Shown one piece after another: positions 47,673-64,000 of a DNA stretch of 64,000 bases (positions are counted from its first letter, which is position 1; every line of letters begins with the position of its first letter). Under the pieces are notes generated by a model. That model saw only the letters and a program-made list of their open reading frames with translations. It made no database searches and was not told where the DNA came from. This DNA comes from Dysidea avara (lineage: Eukaryota > Porifera > Demospongiae > Dictyoceratida > Dysideidae): assembly GCF_963678975.1 (NCBI RefSeq), contig NC_089276.1:26927555-26991554 (forward strand). Direction: 5' to 3'. The position numbers and the translations under genes are program-made.

Positions 47673-50600
47673 ATGGCGGTCGAGTTGCCTGAGTTATCAG
47701 CCAAGATATGTAGTTTATACGGAATGCACAGGTCGCAGTATGTAACAGCAGCTACACACGAGGTAAGGCGTAACGTTTTGTGCATGTACGCACCTCTCTC
47801 CTGGGCATTTAGTCATGTATAATCTACGAGATAATCTATGATTTAGTTTTTTTGACGCAAGCGCTTATAAATAAGGGGGCGTGAGACTGTAACTAATTAC
47901 CATGCACCCCCACACATAATATTGAGATTTGTGGACCCATATATAGCTGTTAAGTGATACAACATGTACTTGTATGCATCATTTACCTCAACCTAGCTTG
48001 CCACACATAACTTACAGCTAAGACTCCTACACCTTTAAATGTGCAATAATTTTGTGGACCATAGGTTAGTTAAGCCAGGCAGAGCCAATGCACCATCTCT
48101 AGCCTCCCGTGAGATTCCACCGATAACTTCAATTATCACTTGATTCTTTGTTTCGTTGCTTAAGTGCCAAACACATTGTCACCATTGTGTTAGGAATAAT
48201 ATGGGGTGTGAGTAAAAGTTAGAATTAAAAAACAATTTTGCTTGAAACTATAAGGATTTCAGCCTATTACTTGTAAAACAAATTGGGAAATTCTCTTCTA
48301 AATGTGACAATCTAATTCATTATAAGAATAAATTTTGCAGAAATTTTTGGTCTATTGTGCTACAACCACATTACAGCACTTGTGACTCACTCGATCATTG
48401 TTATGATAGAGCCAAAAGTATTGTGGTAATAAACTGAATAGCTACTGCTAATTGGCTAATGTTAACATTGTGATGAAATCAACTTCCTTTTACAAGACCT
48501 GTCAATGTATGCCTGAAATATGATCCTAATACTGTGTGTTGAACTATCTGTTGAACTGAATGAGGACTAAGGCTTCTTATGGTTTGATTTGTAATATAAT
48601 ATATTCATGTACATAATAACGATAGAATGTTTTCAATATCAGATTTTATAGGATGTAATGAAACTTATTAATTAGACAACTTAAGATTCATTACCAAATA
48701 AGGTGTCTTGGAGAAGTGACTTGTCTACTATGCACCATACAAGAAAGTGTTGGGAAATAGTTAACTATTTTGGTAGTAAATTGTTTTCCATTTTGGTGGA
48801 TTTATTGTGTAAATAAGCTTACTATCAGGCCTATGTGGTGTGTAGTAGTGTAACACTATATTGTCTGTGGCACAGTTGAACGAAAAAATAAATTTGGCAA
48901 AGAAATTTTATTAGTTGTACCACTACATCAACCCATTGTACCAATTACATCCCCCACTTGTACCAGTTATGTCGCTAATACAAGATGTACTTGGTAGGAC
49001 CTGTAATACGAGTAAGTCCCCCATAATCTCATGCTAATACTACAGGTATATTGTTACAGATAATAGAGTCCATTACTGGAATGTTACATGATGTATCATC
49101 AAGAGTGTGGAGTGATGTTGATCAGTAAGTTGATCTGTTGTTGATCTGGATGTGTGTATGTCGTCATTTCCTTGACACATACTAGTGATGCAAGGATGTG
49201 TGCTAGCTTAACAACCGAAAAACACTCTAATGGAAACATAATGTTTTGTTATGTCACAACGGTGACTAATGTACTGTAGGGTATGCATGGAAACTGAATC
49301 GCTCAAAATAGACCAGTTACGAGGATTTCTCCAGAGGAATAGATTCCTTTACGTGTATAACAGAGCAACTGGATGGAGGAGCCCCATCTGTAGTTCATGT
49401 GGCGAGTGATAGTCAGAGCCGCATTTGCTACCCATACTTTTGTATGGAATTCACAATAGTTGTTCATCATCAAAACATTCTTGGGCATGCCACTAATCTT
49501 ATTATATTGATCAGTTTTTGTTCAAATAGTAATAATACGCATTACACCTATCCCATAAGTTGCATGGAAGTGTTTTCATTGGTGTACTAGTGATGATTTT
49601 ACTTTGGGAATGTATGTAAAATCTATCTATGTGTGCACTGTGTGTTCTATTAGGATTTTGGTATCAGTTTCTTGAAAGTGAACATGCTAATTTTAGAAAC
49701 TTGGGTTTGATACTGTCTGTGATTGCTAAAGAATGTGTAATAACAGTGATTGTTGCTGCTATCACTACCAACCAGCAGTCACTTAGTGGTATCATGTATT
49801 ATGTTACAATTGTATTGTGTAAACCGTCAAATTTGAAAAGAAATAGTTGCTTCTTACAGCCTAGCTGTAACCAAAGCTATATCATCTATACATGTTCCCA
49901 TGTGCTGGCTAGTTAGTACTTTAAATAGATATGTCAAATTGGCGGGAATACCGTCTGTTGAAACTGAAATAAGTGTCGTCAGCTACATGAATGTTAAATT
50001 GTTAATATAAACAAAAAGTAGTTACGATGTACCAGCTTATGTTCCTATCAATCTTATCCTAATGAAGCCTTATACTTCAAAGGATTATGCCATGCTGTTA
50101 TTCCTGCATAATCAGCAAACCAGTTATCAATGTCAGAAGCCTTAGTAGAATACATAGGGTCATTTTTAGTCATATACCATCATTATTCTATGACATGATT
50201 ACCTGATATAAGTGTTATTTTCCAATAAGCTGTTAAAATGATCCTTATTTGTGTGATGTTTGAATTTCTTGTGGTAGCTACCCCCAAATCAATTAGCAGT
50301 GCATTTGCAGATAGAAGGCCTGAAAACTTCCATCCTCCATCACTAATGTAACATACAGTAACAAACAATATGTCCATGTGTCTTGTTGGTATATTGTATA
50401 TGTGTACCGTACCACTGTAACCACACTTGGGGGACACACACATGCGTGTGCACATATGCACGCACGCACATACACACACACGCACATATTATACCTTATA
50501 CAATACACAGGTGTTATCATCTATCAGCAGGCATCCCGGCAGAAGTTGTGTATGATGTGTCAGAATTATGTGTCTCACTTATCAACAATGATGAAGCTAC

Positions 50601-51794
50601 TCCATTAGTGAGGTGTCCATGTAGTGTTTGAATTGTACCATTGTAGCATGTGTGTAGGTGGAGGCCTTGTTGGGTTGTAGTATTGCTGCTCCATCACCAG
50701 GATCAGCCAAACATGGCTTGTCTCCTCAGTTTGTTCATTCCGTACAAGACATTATTCACAAGTTGAGTTATCAAGCAAAACTGGCTCTGTGGATGAAGGA
50801 ATTATCAGCTTTTGAAAATCATGTACGCACATGTGTGATGTGTACAACTGTGCCATGCGTCTTCATTTAGGTCATGTGTACAATCAGGCCAGTGCTTCAT
50901 CCTGCAAACGGTGACCTCACTGATTCAGAAGTTGAAGATGTACTATCAAATAGCCAACTGGTATTAAATTTCAAATATGTAGGGTGTGTTAGTGACTGTA
51001 CCACAATAGCCACAGGCTTGTTGTACATGTCCACATTTCTTCTACCACATTCGTGAAATACTAAAGTAATAACTCACCTAATACACTAGTGTGGTAACAT
51101 ATTGTATCATTATCATTCATAGAGCTCAACTTGTGGTTAGTAGTGGAGCTAAAACTGTTACACATCTGGTGAAGGTATTTCACAATCTATTCAAGCAGGA
51201 GCTCGGTTCTAACCATTCGCAGGTGCAGTTGTAGCAACTGTTGATAAAACTATGTTGCTACTTTTGTGTGCTGTTACCTAGCAACCAGTCCTGTTATCCC
51301 TGTATTCTTATTACCCAACGTACCTACACCCACTACTCCAATTAGTGACCATCTCTACCTGTGATTATGACCAGTTGTGGGCTCACATTAAACAGTTACT
51401 AGTTACCAATGGGAATAATATCAAGTACGTAAGATCAATTTTGTGGTAGTGTTTTATTTGTGTTGTTCGGTCAACTACAAGTATATATGCATACGCTAAC
51501 AGTACAATCATCAAATTATAGTTGTTCGATGTTCTATTGGAGTGCTGCAGTAAAAAATTGATGGCTTATAGAGTTGACTGTATAGCTTGCTATGTGGCTG
51601 CGTCATACTATTCTCTTGACAGTGATTTGATTTATAATAGTCCCCTACTTTGATGTTGATTCTTCGTTTGCTAACGATTCAACCTGTACATTTACCCATC
51701 ATTATGTTGATTGTACAACAGGTCAGATGTATGGATCACTCTGGTGGAATTTGACCGTTGGAAGGAGACTGACGTTGATCAACTACAAGTCTAG
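47673..51794 (+). CDS. Unrecognised eight-exon gene, about 281 aa
   Basis: I do not recognise the family. Proposed exons: 47,673-47,762, 49,060-49,124, 50,511-50,607, 50,658-50,822, 50,871-50,983, 51,123-51,222, 51,282-51,424, 51,722-51,794. Every junction keeps phase, with GT/AG borders, and the frame stays open for 846 nt, good evidence of a real gene. It begins MAVELPELSAKICSLYG and ends WKETDVDQLQV. The protein looks mostly alpha-helical, with no signal peptide, membrane segment or known catalytic motif; residues 95-150 (HSVQDIIHKLSYQAKLALWM) form a likely amphipathic helix. The end of exon 5 (gg|gtgtgt) is the least sure. It begins 179 bp after the PAK stop. Intron 1 (1.3 kb) and intron 2 (1.4 kb) show no definable content. 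Confidence 0.7.
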
Positions 51795-52768
51795 GATCCT
51801 GGAATACCTCAACTATGATGGTGATTGTAGTAGTACCATTTTGTAATGGTGGACATGAGCTTGCAGGAAACTCTAGTTGCAGTATACTACAAAGAATTTT
51901 ATTGTAAGATGATGGATACGAGTCATTGAAATTGTTGTGAATAAAAAGAAGTTACACAATGCACAAACAATGTAGTTAGTGATACACAATCCTGCTAGTG
52001 TGTTTGTGTACTGTATAGTGGTATGTATAGCAGGTGGTTAAGTGTACTGTTCAAGGCTTCTAAAATGTTTTCCCAATGAAGCACTAGCTGAAAAAAACTG
52101 ACTTCCTGCACCTGCAGGTGATATGACCCAACTCGACAATGTACAAGATTATCACAGGATTATCATGCCAGCCTACACTGTAATGAGAAGGTGTACATGT
52201 TCAATTGCAAACAACATGTGATAATACACTGTATAATTAGTCGGAAGGGGTGCACACCCAGATATAAACATCACAGTAAATAATTCCTTTCTAAACTGGT
52301 AAATGCCTCCAATATATGTACTAGGAATACGTAGGATGGGGTGCACACCCAGATGTGTAGGTGCAGACATCATTAGGTAAACAATTCCAGTCATAACTGT
52401 ACAGCTTTGCATTTATAGGCACACAAGTAGCCTGATAAGGTCTTCTTTAGTTTACTAACATCTGTCTATTGGATAGGAGATGTTTGTACTTAACATATAT
52501 AGGTAGCTCCTTGCTGTTAACAATCTGTTGTATACAAAACACTCAAATTGCAAGCAATTATGTGTAGAACTTGTATAGTAATTTTACATTTTTTCAACCA
52601 CATGTGCAAAAGCTACGTGTGCATGAATGTTGAGGGGGTTGGGCACATAACAACCACTCAATACATCCTGATTACATTCTTAAAGCCTTATATGGATACA
52701 GTATTGATAGTGGCACTGAAAATATAATCATTGTATGACAAGTTCCCATCAACACAACAATAGTTACA
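51795..52768. other. Intergenic region between two convergent genes
   Basis: No gene is seen. The only structure is a short duplicated word, ggggtgcacacccagat, at about 52,248 and 52,338, itself containing the palindrome ggggtgcacaccc. Confidence 0.5.
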
Positions 52769-55700
52769 CTAGTATGGTCTGGATCTACTGTCTCTTCTAG
52801 AAGTGCTCATTGGTCTGGTTGATACTGCCACATCAAGATAATCTCCTATCTGAAACCTTCTGGACTGAAGTGTGATGTTGTCGTCGCTGCCTTTACGTCC
52901 ACTGATGGTCTGGCCAAGCTCTTTGAGACGGTAGCCACCACGTCTGGGGTCAGGGTAGATCGTCGCAAAGGAGAACATTGTTCCTTTAGCCCTCAACTCT
53001 GGATTAACCTCCTTCACTAGTGACATTAACTCTCGTAAGGTACAGTCCAACCTATAATATGCAAGTACCAAGTGTATAATCTCTATAATACGTACAATAA
53101 ATTACTGTAAAATCCATTGTCTCACTAACTCGTACATGCATGTATAATAGCTATATGGCTAAAATATTGATGGTTTCATAGTTATAACCACACAAATCCC
53201 TAGAAACCCTTGTATGTGGTGAATCCTTTGTGCATCCTTGAGAACATCTTCACAAAATGTTAAACAAACATATCCAAACCCTGAAAGTTTTCAGGCATGT
53301 GGTTATATGATATGTGTTTTGCAATGAACAGAATAACAGGTACAACAGATGGTACAGTATGTACACCATTTGCTTCATGGTAACAACAAACATTGATCTC
53401 AGCTTGGCTGGGGAACAAATGTTACTATTAGCAGGTACTGTCATTAGGAGTTTGCGGGGACTGTGCTACAGAAATAGTTTAGTTGCAGTTTTGCAGAACA
53501 AGTTGACGTTTTACCAAGTACATAAATAACACAGTATTATTTCCTGATCACCAAGATAATAATTTAATTGTGCTTCAAATTTCCAGTAGTACCTGCAAGT
53601 GTGCTCATACACATCATGGACAGATTTAGCTCATAGTAGGACCATAGAAACCAATCAACATGACACCTGTATGGACATGGGATCTGGCTACACGAGACAG
53701 GTATCTTATACAGAATCCCACTCATATTACACCACGCTTATAAAGTTCAAACTATGTGTGTTGCGGGTGCGAGGCCTGATAATCGAAAGGTTCCAACCAG
53801 GTTTGATGCCTGGTTATACTAATTTTGGTGTTGTTTCTTTGAGCAAGAAACTTACTCACATTGGTCCAGTCTACCTAGCTGTACAATGGGGACCCGGTAT
53901 CAACTGGGGAAGCAGCCCACCCAGCTGTAACATTACTAGGTACCTGGTATTTACAGTACTGGGGAAGCAAATGCTCAATTGTCCTTGTCTTGCTTAGCGA
54001 TGTTGGGGTTTGGGTTCTGTGACCTCTCTCCATGAGACCCTTGTGGGTTACTAGCCCTGCCCCAGGAGGATTTGCCTGCACAAGGGACAAGTGCCTGAAG
54101 GGTACACAGGCATCCCAGCACTAGGTTGCTAGGCAGCAATAGCTGCGTTTTGCACGGCTGCCGTAGGCTTTACTTTGTGTGCGCATGCGTTATCATCTTA
54201 TTATGTACATGTCTGTATTAGTGGTGTGCGATATCAGGATTTTAATTTCGATATTATATTGATACGATATTGGAGTAAGTATCAAAATTTCGATACGATT
54301 TTCGATAATTTTTTAATTGTGTGGGTGGTGTAATTGCGTGGGCGGCCGATATTTATAAATATGCTTGAAATACAATTTGCACACAAACTATTGCATAAAA
54401 CTAATAATAAGCCTAGAAAACTGGCACACAAGTTTTTAAAGTGGCTAGATAGTACAGAACCAACCTTCATTTCTAGCATGATTGCGCAATCACACACTAA
54501 ATGCTGTAGATTTATCGAAATATTCTTCGATAATTATCACAAAATATTACCTTTTCGATAAATATCGAAATCTGCTAAAGCAGTATCGAAAATCAATACG
54601 ATAATGATATCGACAAAATTATCGCGATATCGATATTTTTTCGATATATCGCACATCACTAGTCTGTATGTGAAGCACAACTACAGCTACACTACATACA
54701 TGTCTGTCAGATGCGCAACATTGTAGTTATGTCTAAACACTAGCTAGTAGTGAGTCTAGCTAACATAGGTGTACAGATTGGTTAATTGTACAACACATTA
54801 CAACCAACTACAAACAACTCACCAAGTGTATATCTGTAGTTCATTACTGGGTACATTTCCTCGTGAGAACTCATCCAACCTACACAACAATGGTAGTGTG
54901 TACTTAGTATTACAGTGCAGCCTATGACCGGATCTGCAAAAAGGGGTCTTATAGCATTTCCAAACTTCCAAGTTTGTTGAGTCATAACTCATCATGTGTT
55001 TAACCTATTGTCTTAAAATTACATCCAGGAATATTGCTATGTTAGGAGTGTAAAGTGACCAAATGTCATACTCACAAGTCAAGTTATGGATTGCCAAGTA
55101 CATACAATTGGAAAGGCTATAAGACCCCTTTTCGCAGACCCGGTCACATTATGTCTTCATAACTAGTAAACAAGATCTACTGTACTGAGCTAGGCCATTA
55201 CACACATCCACAATTAAAGCAGGAAACTACACAACATACATATGCACACATTCCGTATAACTGTGGGTGCAAACTAGACTTTAACTAATGCACTATATTA
55301 AACAATACAGACTGCATGGTATCTATACTACTCACCTGTGATGCCTGCCAGCATTACAGAAGACACGTAGTAACAGTGGACAAGTCTACAACATAACAGT
55401 ATATATAATACACTTAAGACTCTCTAAATAATACGACACAATGAACTCCTTGACCAGTATAACTATGTATACTAACAGCTATACTAACAGCATAACAGGT
55501 CAGCTACCTAAACATAGTTCATGATGTCATAAACTGAAATTTGGCATTTTCTATATTAAAGTCACCACACAAATAGTGATTTCTAATAGAGTATACCACA
55601 GAAGTACCACAGAATGAGTCCCATTGGAAGTTGTATTTGACTGATTTCACTTACAATGCTGTGGTCCTTGCGTGTATGGCTGTGTACATAGCTCAGTATT

Positions 55701-56407
55701 CATGCCACTCACAATATAAATGTTATATAAAGTACAACTGCAATGGCTTTAGAATCACAAGAACTATTCACTATTCGGTTCTAAAAAATATACTACTGGT
55801 TCTAAAAAAATATACTACTGCTACAATACCAAAATGAACATTTATTTTTGTTAGTTCAACAAATTGAGTACATGTACAAGTTACCAACAAAATTCCTTGC
55901 TTATATTAAAACAAGCATGCAGATGTGGCTTCCCTGGACAACCTAGTCTGACAGCATCTGCCTCTTCACATAAAGTAAGAGTATGGTGACCATAGTATAC
56001 AGTACTAGTGTCACCGGAAAACAAACGTGGTTTCAAATTGCACACAGCATACTTGATTGGCTCTACCACTAGAGTGGTAGCAGCACAAGTACCATATACC
56101 AGATCCTAAAGTTTACTGAATCCTCTAATTGCAAAAGAGCGGACGCTGCCAGACTAGGACAACAAATAGGTATTGCACATTGAATTATGCATTGCAGCAT
56201 TTACAATATGTCACATGGGCATACAACACTGATGGAGGGCGTCTAAACATCCAAGTGCTGGTGCACGCTAATTAGAATAAAACGCCTACGTTATTCTCTA
56301 ATTCACACCTTTTCCCTATCCACAGTGAAGTTAGGGTCAACCGCGACGGAATCCATCACTGGTCGATCTATCCGCTTCGGTGGAGTATCACTTTTCGCGG
56401 CCATCAT
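52769..56407 (-). CDS. SAP18: Sin3-associated polypeptide SAP18
   Basis: Ubiquitin-fold protein of the ASAP/PSAP complexes, linking Sin3-HDAC and the exon-junction machinery in the nucleus. Exons: 56407-56309, 55385-55336, 54879-54823, 53051-52769; 489 nt, 162 aa, near the usual length. Motifs: DREKTCPLLLRVF, LDEFSRGNVPSNELQIYTW, CTLRELMSLVKEVNPE, GYRLKELG, SGRKGSDDNITLQS and FQIGDYLDVAV, ending in a basic RRDSRSRPY. Two Met codons start the frame in tandem. Intron 3 holds a SINE-like stretch and a hAT-like MITE. It is head to head with SSX2IP, 302 bp apart. Confidence 0.96.
53750..54110 (+). mobile_element. SINE-like element with tRNA-type B box (candidate)
   Basis: The head gcgggtgcgaggcctgataa...aaccaggtttgatgcctggtt resembles a tRNA with A box and T arm (accag/ctggt around ttgatg). 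It is followed by about 300 bp of GC-richer sequence unlike the surrounding intron. The open frame through it (53,599-53,997) has no family I know. SINE is a suggestion only. Confidence 0.35.
54219..54661. mobile_element. hAT-like MITE with 8-bp TSD and tatcgata interior
   Basis: The ends tagtggtgtgcgatatc and gatatatcgcacatcacta are flanked by gtctgtat on both sides (54,211-54,218 and 54,662-54,669). Both flanks of the interior consist of atcgat/atcgaaa words. Its TIR is close to that of 14,126-14,521, so the two belong to one family. In SAP18 intron 3. Confidence 0.9.
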
Positions 56408-56709
56408 CTCGTGCACGTGCTCCTTCACCCTGTCCCTTGCGCACGAGAGTGTCACGTGAATATTTAAAAAGTGGCGAAGCTCCAGTCCAGTCGATCCCTA
56501 GTCTAGACTCTGCGTTACATACGTGTAAGTTTCTAATTGTATGATTTAATGTAAAAGTGTGTTAAGTGGTTTGAGGTCAAGGTGAATATAGCTTATTTCA
56601 TCAAGTCCAAAATTTATAAAATCAAACAACCCTGTTGGACTAGTTTATCCGGTTCTCTGTTTACTGAGTACAGGATACAATTGTTATTATTTTACAGTAA
56701 TACACTTTG
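56408..56709. promoter_or_regulatory. Divergent SAP18 / SSX2IP intergenic region
   Basis: Here 302 bp separate the two start codons. The part next to SAP18 is rich in cacgtg-type words (gtgcacgtgc, gtcacgtgaa), the E-box core, a candidate shared control site. The SSX2IP start is preceded by a possible leader intron (gtaagt near 56,524, acag near 56,697). Confidence 0.45.
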
Positions 56710-63222
<6,513 letters not shown>

Positions 63223-63314
63223 GTGAGTACCTGTGTACACTGGGAGTGTGTATGATATGCATGCACATTTTGTGGAAGCCAATGACTGTTTTTCAAGGAC
63301 AGATGCATAGTTAT

Positions 63315-63509
63315 GGTACCGCTCAAATGCAATGTTGTCTTGTGAGAGTGGTTAAAAAACTTGCTAATTAAATGGCGTGGCACCTGTTTCATTCACAAGT
63401 ATTCATCCCATTTCGTTTGGGATCGAGCGAAACAGGTGCCACGCCCTTTAAATAGCAAGTTTTTAAATCACTCACACTCTCGCTAGACAATGCTGTGTTT
63501 GAGTGGTAC
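63315..63509. mobile_element. Fold-back element (palindromic MITE)
   Basis: The left arm gtaccgctcaaatgcaatgt pairs with the right arm acaatgctgtgtttgagtggtac; inner arms ggcgtggcacctgtttc and gaaacaggtgccacgcc are perfect complements around a loop near 63,400. No coding capacity. In the SSX2IP intron after exon 9. Confidence 0.8.
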
Positions 63510-63596
63510 TGCACATGTTGGATCATTTGCACAAATAAAGTTAATCTTCTAAGATTATTGTTGTATAAAGACTAATTAGCTTGTTAATATTCTATA

Positions 63597-64000
63597 GTAG
63601 TAGGGCTGTGCTACTCATAGTAGGGCTGTGCTACTCATAGTAGGGCTGTGCTACTCATAGTAGGGCTGTGCTACTCATAGTAGGGCTGTGCTACTCATAG
63701 TAGGACTGTGCTACTCATAGTAGGGCTGTGCTACTCATAGTAGGGCTGTGCTACTCATAGTAGGGCTGTGCTACTCATAGTAGGGCTGTGCTACTCATAG
63801 TAGGGCTGTGCTACTCATAGTAGGGCTGTGCTACTCATAGTAGGGCTGTGCTACTCATAGTAGGGCTGTGCTACTCATAGTAGGGCTGTGCTACTCATAG
63901 TAGGGCTGTGCTACTCATAGTAGGACTGTGCTACTCATAGTAGGGCTGTGCTACTCATAGTAGGGCTGTGCTACTCATAGTAGGGCTGTGCTACTCATAG
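63597..64000. repeat. 20-bp satellite array, running off the right edge
   Basis: About 20 head-to-tail copies of tagtagggctgtgctactca. All are identical except two with ggactg in place of ggctg-type text (63,701 and 63,921), which lie exactly 11 units apart. Each unit has a small inverted pair agtag/ctact. The array continues past the window. Confidence 0.97.

Noticed and set aside
53599-53997. 132-codon open frame in SAP18 intron 3
   Set aside because: It covers the SINE-like stretch and has no family resemblance; the tRNA-like head explains the unusual composition better.
63597-64000. CRISPR array at the right edge
   Set aside because: Units are head to tail without spacers and the setting is an animal genome, so it is a satellite.

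Overview
The window looks like the genome of an early-branching animal, most likely a demosponge of the Amphimedon type. Genes are animal-type, split by many short introns with GT/AG borders and packed closely, often head to head or tail to tail. Between and inside them lies AT-rich DNA full of short transposon-derived elements. The species is an inference from gene content and architecture; no marker in the window fixes it.

Layout. 1-6.9 kb, minus strand: 5' part of glycogen debranching enzyme (AGL), running off the left edge, with a 5-kb repeat-filled intron. 7.1-13.5 kb, plus: YJU2B/CCDC130 splicing factor, complete. 13.7-17.9 kb, minus: intact NADAR-family gene. 18.1-20.6 kb: broken copies of EXOSC3 and ATG4. 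21.4-21.9 kb: fragment of YJU2B. 22-28 kb: partial APMAP-like genes and a dead kinase gene. 28.2-30.0 kb: broken NADAR copy. 30.2-31.1 kb: intact EXOSC3. 31.4-35.6 kb: intact ATG4. 35.6-36.2 kb: ISCA1. 36.3-42.5 kb, minus: EPS15-like endocytic adaptor. 42.9-43.3 kb: NDUFB7. 43.3-44.4 kb, minus: ORC2, intronless. 44.5-47.5 kb: group II PAK kinase. 47.7-51.8 kb: an eight-exon gene I do not recognise. 52.8-56.4 kb, minus: SAP18. 56.7 kb to at least 63.2 kb: SSX2IP/ADIP-like gene. The right edge is a 20-bp satellite array.

The main structural result is a tandem duplication of the block YJU2B(3' end)-NADAR-EXOSC3-ATG4(5' end). Each copy has lost different genes: the left copy keeps NADAR and has broken EXOSC3 and ATG4, while the right copy keeps EXOSC3 and ATG4 and has broken NADAR. 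A small clean inversion broke the left ATG4. A 5'-truncated retroelement with a target-site duplication sits only in the right copy, and a 1.3-kb composite element sits only in the left.

The second result is the mobile-element content. Four hAT-like non-autonomous elements have perfect 8-bp target-site duplications. A composite repeat occurs three times, carrying a tetranucleotide slot, a protein-like block and a terminal fold-back hairpin. In that hairpin family the arm sequence differs between copies while self-complementarity is kept.

The intact genes are housekeeping genes of unrelated pathways (glycogen breakdown, splicing, RNA decay, autophagy, Fe-S assembly, endocytosis, respiration, replication, signalling, chromatin/splicing, centrosome). 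The clustering reflects compactness and shared bidirectional promoters rather than a pathway. Exon borders were placed by eye from splice consensus, reading-phase continuity and family similarity; no search was run.
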